Assembly: GCA_937892665.1 (NCBI GenBank)
Contig: CALBJF010000325.1
Location: 1 to 5,145 of the forward strand
Length of the DNA: 5,145 nucleotides
From: an uncultured euryarchaeote
GTDB lineage: Archaea > Thermoplasmatota > Poseidoniia > Poseidoniales > Poseidoniaceae
Direction of reading: 5' to 3'
Positions 1 through 5,145 of this stretch are shown here, one piece after another (position 1 is the stretch's first letter; every line of letters starts with the position of its first letter). The translations under genes were made by a program, and so were the position numbers. Under the pieces are notes generated by a model. The model was not told where the DNA came from. It did not search any database and saw nothing but the letters and a program-made list of their open reading frames with translations.

Positions 1-137
1 GATTTGTCATACACCACTGAGTGGAATTCTATGTTTTTTTAATTTTCTCGCCTTGTATAATTCGAAGATGACCAAATTTATTGGAAGTGTATGTTCTGTT
101 TTAATTTGGATTATTGATTGTTTTGTCAATACTTTAA
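1..137. other. AT-rich intergenic stretch, no supported gene
   Basis: This stretch lies downstream of the folP stop and is clearly richer in A and T than the genes. A plus-strand T tract at 34-40, continuing as AATTTT, could end transcription of a plus-strand gene lying left of the window. One plus frame is open from base 1 to a TAA at 40-42 (13 codons), too short to judge as a gene end. On the minus strand an ATG at 10-8 leaves only three codons before the edge. A second plus-strand frame stays open from the edge through to 451, but most of it is antisense to folP and it has no recognisable content. Confidence 0.5.
34..47 (-). promoter_or_regulatory. possible TATA/BRE-like element for a minus-strand gene leaving the left edge
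   Basis: Read on the minus strand, this is a purine-rich GAAAA followed by TTAAAAAAA, resembling an archaeal BRE/TATA pair. Its centre is about 30 bases before a minus-strand ATG at 10-8, which suits a short-leader or leaderless transcript. A GGTG lies just before that ATG. The same bases read on the plus strand form a T tract that could equally be a terminator for a gene outside the window. Only three codons of the putative gene are visible, so this is weak. Confidence 0.2.
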
Positions 138-974
138 TTAGCGAAGTTTTCGAACTACGGATAGTAAGTCAGTATGTGCTTGCACATCGTGAACTCTCAG
201 CCAATCGATGCTTTGTTGCTCTGCAAAGGCGGCAACTCCCAGTGTCCCGTAAAGTCGATCCTCCGATGTATCCTGACCAATCATTTGACCGATCATGGTT
301 TTCCTCGAAACGCCCCAAAGCACTGCTAGGTCATGTTCACCTCGAAGAATTTCATGAGATTTTAGCAACTGGATATTGTGTTCTAGGGTCTTGCCGAATC
401 CTATTCCTGGATCAAGACAGATCAAATCAGAAGGGTGTCCTGCATCGATGAGTTCTGTAGCTTTTTTTTGCAGAACTGTACACACTTCTTCGACTACGTT
501 GGAATAAACTGGATTTGATTGCATCGTTTTTGGATCTCCGAGCATGTGCATGATGCATACTGGAACTCTTGAATCGAGTACTAATTCTTTCATAGCAGCA
601 TCTCGAAGTCCAGATACATCATTAATCATCGAAGCCCCTGCTTCAAGGGCTTTTCTTGCAACCTCTACGTTTCTTGTATCAATGGAAATTAGTGGGTTTT
701 CTGCCCTTGCACAGATTCCTTGTATAATCGGAATAACCCTACGTATTTCTTCTTTGATTGTTACAGGTTCAGACCCTGGGCGAGTGCTTTCTCCTCCGAT
801 GTCGATAATTTCAGCTCCATTTTCGATCATCTTCAACCCATTTACAATCCCTTGCTCTACAGATAACTGACGTGAAGGGCCATGAAATGAATCTGGCGTA
901 GCGTTGAGAACACCCATTATTCCTGGGTTTTTCATTTTCCGGCGTAGAGAAAAGGGTCGAAGTGTTTTGGCCAT
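138..974 (-). CDS. folP: dihydropteroate synthase
   Basis: FolP condenses 6-hydroxymethyl-dihydropterin diphosphate with p-aminobenzoate to give 7,8-dihydropteroate, a cytosolic step of folate synthesis and the target of sulfonamides. The TIM-barrel signatures appear in order. Numbered from the longest frame (ATG at 1001) they are MGVLNATPDSF (Asn33), IDIGGESTRPGS (Thr73, Arg74), SIDTR (Asp108), INDVSG (Asn127), DPGIGFGK (Asp197), GVSRKTMIG (Lys234) and LRVHDV (Arg269, His271). All expected pterin- and phosphate-binding residues are present. The family's usual SFSDGG after the first strand is replaced by SFHGPSR. I chose the ATG at 974 because it gives 278 residues and a lead-in of normal length (E. 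coli FolP is about 282). ATGs at 1001 (287 residues) and 935 are possible, and none has an SD. It diverges from the membrane gene. Function is near certain; the start is not. Confidence 0.95.
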   Translation of the reverse strand: MAKTLRPFSLRRKMKNPGIMGVLNATPDSFHGPSRQLSVEQGIVNGLKMIENGAEIIDIGGESTRPGSEPVTIKEEIRRVIPIIQGICARAENPLISIDTRNVEVARKALEAGASMINDVSGLRDAAMKELVLDSRVPVCIMHMLGDPKTMQSNPVYSNVVEEVCTVLQKKATELIDAGHPSDLICLDPGIGFGKTLEHNIQLLKSHEILRGEHDLAVLWGVSRKTMIGQMIGQDTSEDRLYGTLGVAAFAEQQSIDWLRVHDVQAHTDLLSVVRKLR

Positions 975-1026
975 TGGGTACCCGAAGACGGATGGATTCA
1001 TAAGGGCTCATGCTCAAGGGATTTGC
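975..1026. promoter_or_regulatory. divergent spacer with a possible shared TATA-like element
   Basis: This short spacer must hold, or overlap, the promoters of both divergent genes. An AT-only stretch broken by one C, ATTCATAA at 996-1003, is centred 26 to 27 bases from the plus-strand ATG at 1027 and from the minus-strand ATG at 974. That is the normal archaeal distance from TATA box to transcription start, so one element could serve both directions. It is a poor match to the TATA consensus on either strand. If folP instead starts at 1001, its ATG lies inside this element and the proposal fails for folP. Confidence 0.3.
1016..1020 (+). promoter_or_regulatory. weak ribosome binding site that decides the membrane protein start
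   Basis: AAGGG sits six bases before the ATG at 1027. The same frame is open back to an ATG at 904, but residues encoded there are antisense to folP, basic, and unrelated to the rest of the protein. The site therefore favours the 1027 start. Confidence 0.45.
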
Positions 1027-1662
1027 ATGTCCGAGTTAGAAAACAACCATTCTATCAGTGGACATGAGGATGTTGGTGCCGAGTCCAACATTAGTGAAGC
1101 GCACATTGAGTTGGCTGAGCGACTTGCGCTACGAATGAATATCTTCGATAAACCAGCAATCTTCAATATGCTCTCAAGCAGAGCGAAGTGGGGAGCTGGT
1201 ATAATTACGGTTTCACTTCTTTTCTGGTGGCTACTCATTAGTTCAAGCTCGGACAATATGGACGTTGGGGTCTCTAAATTTCTTGGTCTAGATTTCAATC
1301 AAGTCGCATTGCTGGTCATGGTTTTAGCATTCTTGTATTCTGTATTTGGAGATTTTAGCCGGGAACTAGGATCTCTTGTGCCATCAATCATTTCCGGTGT
1401 CATGATCATCTTCGTAGCGTTGTATGTTGGTGAACCAATTGTCACTGCTCTGCTTTCAGATAATTTAAGTCTTGAATCAGGACTATGGAGGACTGGTCGC
1501 TTATCTCTCGTTTCTCTTGGGGTTATCTATGGTGGCCATCTGATTGTTGATGCATCTCTTCTTCTTTGGTTGAGACGATTCCTTGAAGCCCATGAGGACA
1601 TTGAGTTAACGCCTCCATCTCGTGCTTCAGAAACGAGTCAGATACCTAACTTGGATGATTGA
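1027..1662 (+). CDS. four-helix integral membrane protein of unknown function
   Basis: I do not recognise this 211-residue protein. Residues 1-50 are polar and acidic, ending in a probable amphipathic helix (about 24-52) with basic residues Arg52 and Lys54 just before the membrane. Four hydrophobic segments follow at about 55-72, 92-108, 116-135 and 159-182. The helix 4 exit carries Arg183-Arg184, and the tail of about 27 residues is acidic and Ser/Pro-rich. Positive charges suggest both ends are cytoplasmic. Helix 4 has unusual polar residues, Gly169-Gly170-His171 and Asp175. There is no signal peptide, cysteine pair or nucleotide-binding motif. The start at 1027 is preferred over the in-frame ATG at 904, which overlaps folP. 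It lies 38 bases before trm56, so co-transcription is plausible, but that gives no firm clue to its role. Confidence 0.85.
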   Translation: MSELENNHSISGHEDVGAESNISEAHIELAERLALRMNIFDKPAIFNMLSSRAKWGAGIITVSLLFWWLLISSSSDNMDVGVSKFLGLDFNQVALLVMVLAFLYSVFGDFSRELGSLVPSIISGVMIIFVALYVGEPIVTALLSDNLSLESGLWRTGRLSLVSLGVIYGGHLIVDASLLLWLRRFLEAHEDIELTPPSRASETSQIPNLDD

Positions 1663-1689
1663 ACCTCACCATTCATCAATGATGTCTGC

Positions 1690-1696
1690 AAGGCGG
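1690..1696 (+). promoter_or_regulatory. ribosome binding site of trm56
   Basis: AAGGCGG, an imperfect match to the SD consensus, lies four bases before the ATG at 1701. An in-frame TGA at 1680-1682 excludes any further upstream start, and no other ATG, GTG or TTG lies between, so the start is well fixed. Confidence 0.5.
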
Positions 1697-1700
1697 CTTT

Positions 1701-2261
1701 ATGTCCGAACATGGTGTCACAATTCTACGTCTCGGTTATCGCCTTGGAAGAGATCCAAGAATTACGACGCATCTTGCTTTAGTTGCCCGTGCACTTGGAG
1801 CTCAAAATTTCCTCTTTTCGGGTGATGAAGACAAGAAGATGCAAGAGAACATCTCATCAGTCAATCAGCGATTTGGTGGGGACATGGAAATCAAGCATAT
1901 CAAGAGCCCAATGGCTTGGCTTCGTCGTTTTGTCACTCAAGGGATTGATGGTAATCCACCTGGTGTAGCGGTCCATTTGACGATGTACGGGGCTTCTTTC
2001 AGAGACGTAACTCCCACCATTCGTCGTGATCGTCCTCTTGTTGTGATCGTGGGAGGAGCAAAAGTACCGTCTGATGTGTTCCAAATTTCTCAATACAATC
2101 TTGCTGTTGGAAATCAACCGCATTCTGAAGTGGCTGCATTGGCTCTTTTCCTTGATGGTTGGTATGGAAGTGCGGCGATTGAAAGGAATCTAGAAGGTGG
2201 CGAATTAATCATCAATCCGAGCCTAACTGGAAAGGATGTTTTGGACACACGTTCAGAGTAA
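1701..2261 (+). CDS. trm56: tRNA (cytidine(56)-2'-O)-methyltransferase, aTrm56 family
   Basis: This enzyme uses S-adenosylmethionine to methylate the 2'-O ribose of C56 in the T-loop of archaeal tRNAs, stabilising the D-loop/T-loop elbow. The 186-residue length is normal for the family. The N-terminal signature is visible: LGYRLGRDPR at 11-20, then ITTHLALVARALGA at 21-34. The central VHLTMYG is at 91-97. The C-terminal SPOUT knot region, which binds the methyl donor, spans about 113-152 and includes VVIVGGAKVP (114-123) and the family hallmark YNLAVGNQPHSEVAALALF (132-150). No insertion, frameshift or missing motif is seen. It follows the membrane gene by 38 bases and precedes carA by 40. 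Some archaea replace this enzyme with a guide-RNA box C/D mechanism; here the protein enzyme is intact. It is the strongest archaeal marker in the window. Confidence 0.95.
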   Translation: MSEHGVTILRLGYRLGRDPRITTHLALVARALGAQNFLFSGDEDKKMQENISSVNQRFGGDMEIKHIKSPMAWLRRFVTQGIDGNPPGVAVHLTMYGASFRDVTPTIRRDRPLVVIVGGAKVPSDVFQISQYNLAVGNQPHSEVAALALFLDGWYGSAAIERNLEGGELIINPSLTGKDVLDTRSE

Positions 2262-2269
2262 ATTTTGAC

Positions 2270-2277
2270 TAATATTT
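2270..2277 (+). promoter_or_regulatory. probable TATA box of carA, leaderless transcript
   Basis: TAATATTT in the 40-base gap after trm56 is centred about 28 bases before the carA ATG at 2302. With typical archaeal spacing, transcription would start at or within a few bases of that ATG. This agrees with the absence of an SD before carA. It implies that carAB can be transcribed separately from trm56, although read-through remains possible. No start-site data are available. Confidence 0.4.
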
Positions 2278-2301
2278 GCTTGGAATCCGAACCCAAGCAT
2301 T

Positions 2302-3633
2302 ATGGATGGTCTTTTTCGACAAATGGTGATGTCGAGGGGCGTACGCGTGGGTTCTGGCTTTGCCCCAGGCTCATTTAATCGTGGTGTGGAGGTACCGCCA
2401 CGCTTTACGGATGCTGCTGATGCTCTTCTCGACAAATCCACTCTTCCAAAAAGAGCCTCCGGGGAAGGACTTCTCCTTCTTGCTGATGGAGGTCGTTTTG
2501 AAGGGACTCTTTTCGGGGCAGAAGGTTTTGGTGAAGGTGAACTCGTCTTTACGACTGGAATGATGGGATATCAGGAATCCCTTACTGATCCATCATGGGC
2601 AGGGCAGGTTCTTACATTCACTTACCCACTTATTGGTAATTACGGGATTCATCTTTCAAAATCAGAATCTCGTGCAGTGTGGCCAAAGGGTGTTGTTGTC
2701 CGACATGCGATGAACGATCCTGACCATAGAAACTCGGCAGGGACTGTTTCCGAATTACTTCAAGCCCATGGGGTTCCAGGTATTGAGAATGTGGACACGC
2801 GAGCAATCACACGTCGAGTACGTGAATTAGGAACTGTGCTATGCATCTTCGGACCAAAGGAATATGAAATCGAAATGAGGCAGAGACTCAAGGTGATGAC
2901 TTCTCCTGAGTTAGAAGACCTTGTGGATATGGTTTCCATTGATGAGCCTGTTGTACTCAATCCGGGAGCATGCGATGACCTTGGGCAGCCTTTGCCACGG
3001 ATAGGAGCTCTCGATTGTGGTGTGAAGTACAATATTCTCCGAAACTTATGCAAGCGCTTTGAGGTAGTTTGGTGTCCTCCAGATACATCATTCGAAACGC
3101 TCCAAGGATTCTCTATCACTGCATTATTTTGTTCAAATGGGCCAGGTGATCCCGCCCATCCCGGGAAAGCCACGAATGCAAGATACACACTTGCAAGGGC
3201 TGTAGCATCAGGTATGCCGGTGATGGGGATTTGCCTTGGCCATCAATTGATGGGGCTTGCCTCTGGATTAAAAACGTACAAAATGCGTTATGGGCATCGA
3301 GGTGCAAACCAACCAGTAGTGGATCTAAAGACTCAACGAGTCTGGATTACGTCACAAAATCATGGATTCGCAGTAGCTGATCCAACAAACGGGATGTTGG
3401 CTGCTCATCCAAGTGGAGCAACATCTCCAGAAGCTGAAAATCTTCATGGATACGATGTTGAAGTTCGATACATAAATGCCAATGACAAAACGGTGGAAGG
3501 ACTTGATGTTCTTGGCCGTCCTTGTTTTACCGTCCAATTCCATCCAGAAGCATGTCCAGGTCCTCACGATGCAGAACCACTCTTCGACCGCTTCAGAGAA
3601 CTCGTCGATGCTCATATGAGAGGTGAATCCTGA
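2302..3633 (+). CDS. carA: carbamoyl phosphate synthetase small (glutaminase) subunit
   Basis: CarA hydrolyses glutamine and passes ammonia through a tunnel to CarB for carbamoyl phosphate synthesis (pyrimidines and arginine). The CarA-specific N-terminal domain runs from about 54 to 220, including the TTGMMGYQESLTDPSWAGQ block at 84-102. The class I glutamine amidotransferase domain covers about 232-440, with NGPGDP at 279-284 (oxyanion region), GICLGHQ at 309-315 carrying nucleophile Cys311, and FHPEA at 413-417 carrying His414 and Glu416. The glutaminase should therefore be active. The protein is 443 residues against about 382 in E. coli. The excess is a lead of about 52 residues, partly basic and Gly/Ser-rich, before the usual first strand (GLLLLADGG, 56-64). 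No ATG, GTG or TTG lies near the usual start point, so much of this extension should be real. ATGs at 2323 and 2329 are alternative starts. Confidence 0.97.
   Translation: MDGLFRQMVMSRGVRVGSGFAPGSFNRGVEVPPRFTDAADALLDKSTLPKRASGEGLLLLADGGRFEGTLFGAEGFGEGELVFTTGMMGYQESLTDPSWAGQVLTFTYPLIGNYGIHLSKSESRAVWPKGVVVRHAMNDPDHRNSAGTVSELLQAHGVPGIENVDTRAITRRVRELGTVLCIFGPKEYEIEMRQRLKVMTSPELEDLVDMVSIDEPVVLNPGACDDLGQPLPRIGALDCGVKYNILRNLCKRFEVVWCPPDTSFETLQGFSITALFCSNGPGDPAHPGKATNARYTLARAVASGMPVMGICLGHQLMGLASGLKTYKMRYGHRGANQPVVDLKTQRVWITSQNHGFAVADPTNGMLAAHPSGATSPEAENLHGYDVEVRYINANDKTVEGLDVLGRPCFTVQFHPEACPGPHDAEPLFDRFRELVDAHMRGES
3621..3626 (+). promoter_or_regulatory. strong ribosome binding site of carB inside the end of carA
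   Basis: AGGTGA, within AGAGGTGA at 3619-3626, matches the canonical anti-SD complement and lies six bases before the carB ATG at 3633. It sits inside the last codons of carA. Together with the TGATG stop-start overlap, it fixes the carB start and suggests translational coupling for balanced subunit production. Confidence 0.75.
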
Positions 3634-5145
3634 TGCCTCGCCGAGATGATTTGAAGACAATTCTTGTTCTTGGGTCTGGTCCAATCAAGATTGGACAAGC
3701 CGCTGAGTTTGATTTCTCTGGTTCTCAAGCCGTGCGGGCTTTGCGAGAAGATGGGTATGAAGTGATTCTGGTCAATTCCAATCCTGCAACAATCCAAAAC
3801 GATCCTGAAATGGCGGATCGTGTATACATCGAACCATTGTTGCCAGATACAGTTCGCAAAATCTTGGAAATAGAGCGTCCCGATGCATTACTTGCTGGGA
3901 TGGGCGGTCAAACTGCCCTAAATATTGCCAGTGAGTTAGCTCACGATGGAACTCTTGAGAAACTTGGTGTCGAACTCATAGGTTCTGATTTGGATGCAAT
4001 CGACAAGGCTGAAGACAGAGATCTTTTCAACAAAGTTTGCGAATCAATCAATCTCCCTATCTCTGAAGCAATTGCCTGCAATACGATGGATGAAGTCATT
4101 AAAGCGGCTGAGGAGATTGGTTCTTGGCCTATCTTGATTCGACCTGCGTTCACTCTTGGTGGCCTCGGTGGAGGTACTGCTTTCGACCTCGGGCAACTTG
4201 TTGAGATTGCCACTCTCGGGCTTCGTAATTCACGTATTAGTCAAGTTCTCATTGAAGAGTCAATCCTGGGATGGCAAGAACTCGAGTATGAGGTTATGAG
4301 AGATGGTTCAGATAATGCAACTATTGTTTGTACGATGGAAAATATTGATCCGATGGGTGTCCATACAGGAGAATCTGTTGTTGTTGCGCCTCTTCAATCA
4401 TTTTCTGATTCAGATCATCAAGAACTCCGAGACAAGGCTCTTGCTCTGATTAGGGAACTCAACATCAAAGGAGGATGCAACGTCCAATTTGCATACAATC
4501 AATCCACGGGTGAAATCAGAGTCATCGAAGTAAATCCACGTGTCTCTCGTTCCTCTGCTCTCGCATCCAAAGCAACTGGATATCCTATTGCTCGAATGGC
4601 TGCAAAGATTGCAGTAGGATATACCCTCGATGAATTACCTAATCCAATTACTGGTGAAGGTACCACCGCAGCATTTGAACCAACACTGGATTATGTTGTC
4701 GTTAAGATTCCTCGCTGGCCTTTTGATAAGTTCAGAACTGCGGACAGAACACTAGGAACCTCGATGAAGTCCACTGGTGAAGTCATGGCCATTGGCAGGA
4801 ATTTCGAAGAAGCCTTCCTCAAAGCTTGGGCTTCACTCGAACAGGGCTGTCCTTACCCTCGACCACTCACAAAGGCCGATGAGTCCGAAGGGGAAGGGAT
4901 GGCCGAGCGAGCATTGGAATCACTTCCAGACTCCGTACTCGTCGATTGGCTAAGAATAGCGACTGACCGACGTATGGGTGCTCTATTAGAGGCCTTCCGC
5001 CGAGGTTGGACTGTAAATGAAGTTCATGAAATTACTCGAATCACTCGATGGTTCCTGCAACGTTTCGAAAACATCGCACAAATGGAAAAGTCCCTTGTTG
5101 ATTTCGAAGGATTGCCCTCGAGTATGGACGCTAAAATGATTATCA
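3633..5145 (+). CDS. carB: carbamoyl phosphate synthetase large subunit, N-terminal part (runs off the window)
   Basis: CarB builds carbamoyl phosphate from bicarbonate, two ATP and ammonia supplied by CarA. The frame is open from the ATG at 3633 to the right edge: 504 codons with no stop, a little under half of the usual 1070 or so. Residues 1 to about 402 form the carboxyphosphate (first ATP-grasp) half. Visible motifs are GSGPIKIGQAAEFDFSG (14-30), NSNPATI (48-54), MGGQTALN (90-97), AEDR (Arg129), IRPAFTLGGLGGG (Arg170, 169-181), MGVHTGES (241-248), NVQF (Gln285) and EVNPRVSRSSALASKATG (Glu299, Asn301, Arg303; 299-316). The metal- and ATP-binding residues match E. coli CarB. Residues from about 403 onward align with the oligomerisation domain, where the window ends. 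The ATG overlaps the carA TGA by one base. The second ATP-grasp and allosteric domains are not visible, so full-length and split carB cannot be told apart. Confidence 0.97.
   Translation, partial: MPRRDDLKTILVLGSGPIKIGQAAEFDFSGSQAVRALREDGYEVILVNSNPATIQNDPEMADRVYIEPLLPDTVRKILEIERPDALLAGMGGQTALNIASELAHDGTLEKLGVELIGSDLDAIDKAEDRDLFNKVCESINLPISEAIACNTMDEVIKAAEEIGSWPILIRPAFTLGGLGGGTAFDLGQLVEIATLGLRNSRISQVLIEESILGWQELEYEVMRDGSDNATIVCTMENIDPMGVHTGESVVVAPLQSFSDSDHQELRDKALALIRELNIKGGCNVQFAYNQSTGEIRVIEVNPRVSRSSALASKATGYPIARMAAKIAVGYTLDELPNPITGEGTTAAFEPTLDYVVVKIPRWPFDKFRTADRTLGTSMKSTGEVMAIGRNFEEAFLKAWASLEQGCPYPRPLTKADESEGEGMAERALESLPDSVLVDWLRIATDRRMGALLEAFRRGWTVNEVHEITRITRWFLQRFENIAQMEKSLVDFEGLPSSMDAKMII

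Noticed and set aside
14..24. Inverted repeat CCACTGAGTGG followed by a T tract, resembling an intrinsic terminator
   Set aside because: The stem is only four to five pairs with a loop of one to three bases, and ten bases separate it from the T tract. It is too weak to call a hairpin terminator.
2..451. Long plus-strand open frame across the left edge, with a TTG at 53 and a hydrophobic stretch
   Set aside because: From 138 onward it is antisense to well-conserved folP codons, and the translation shows no family motif. The hydrophobic part comes from AT-rich intergenic DNA.
904..1026. An upstream start at 904 adding 41 residues to the membrane protein
   Set aside because: These codons are antisense to the start of folP and give a basic segment unlike the rest. 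The ATG at 1027 has an SD-like AAGGG at a good distance.
2760..3188. Minus-strand open frame of 142 codons within carA
   Set aside because: The plus strand here encodes conserved CarA residues, and the antisense translation shows no recognisable domain.
3941..4213. Minus-strand open frame of 90 codons
   Set aside because: It lies wholly inside carB, whose plus-strand frame carries conserved ATP-grasp motifs throughout this interval.
1..5145. CRISPR arrays, tRNA or rRNA genes, insertion sequences, long direct repeats
   Set aside because: By eye I found no spaced repeats, cloverleaf sequence, transposase motif or terminal inverted repeats. Almost all of the window is taken up by the five genes.

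Overview
The window reads as ordinary chromosomal housekeeping DNA from an archaeon. The best domain-level marker is a complete aTrm56-type tRNA C56 2'-O-methyltransferase at 1701-2261, a SPOUT family that is essentially archaeal. Translation signals also look archaeal: carA has no Shine-Dalgarno (SD) sequence and a TATA-like element about 28 bases before its ATG, while the downstream carB has a strong SD. Moderate GC, tight spacing and a bacterial-type dihydropteroate synthase would fit a planktonic euryarchaeon such as Marine Group II/III. That placement is inference, because nothing in the window is diagnostic at that level.

Layout: bases 1-137 are AT-rich and hold no gene I can support, though the sequence may include a promoter for a minus-strand gene leaving the left edge. 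Minus-strand folP follows at 138-974 (possibly to 1001). A 52-base divergent spacer at 975-1026 separates it from four plus-strand genes: a four-helix membrane protein of unknown function (1027-1662), trm56 (1701-2261), carA (2302-3633) and carB (3633 to beyond the right edge, 504 codons visible). carB overlaps the carA stop by one base and has no stop in the window.

Function: CarA and CarB are the glutaminase and synthetase subunits of carbamoyl phosphate synthetase, feeding pyrimidine and arginine synthesis. FolP makes dihydropteroate for folate-type cofactors, and Trm56 modifies the tRNA T-loop. The membrane protein may be co-transcribed with trm56 (38-base gap), but its role is unknown.

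I found no CRISPR array, RNA gene, mobile element or convincing undescribed system. The points most worth a second look are a roughly 52-residue N-terminal extension on CarA, a possible single bidirectional promoter element between folP and the membrane gene, an altered substrate loop in FolP, and the unassigned membrane protein.
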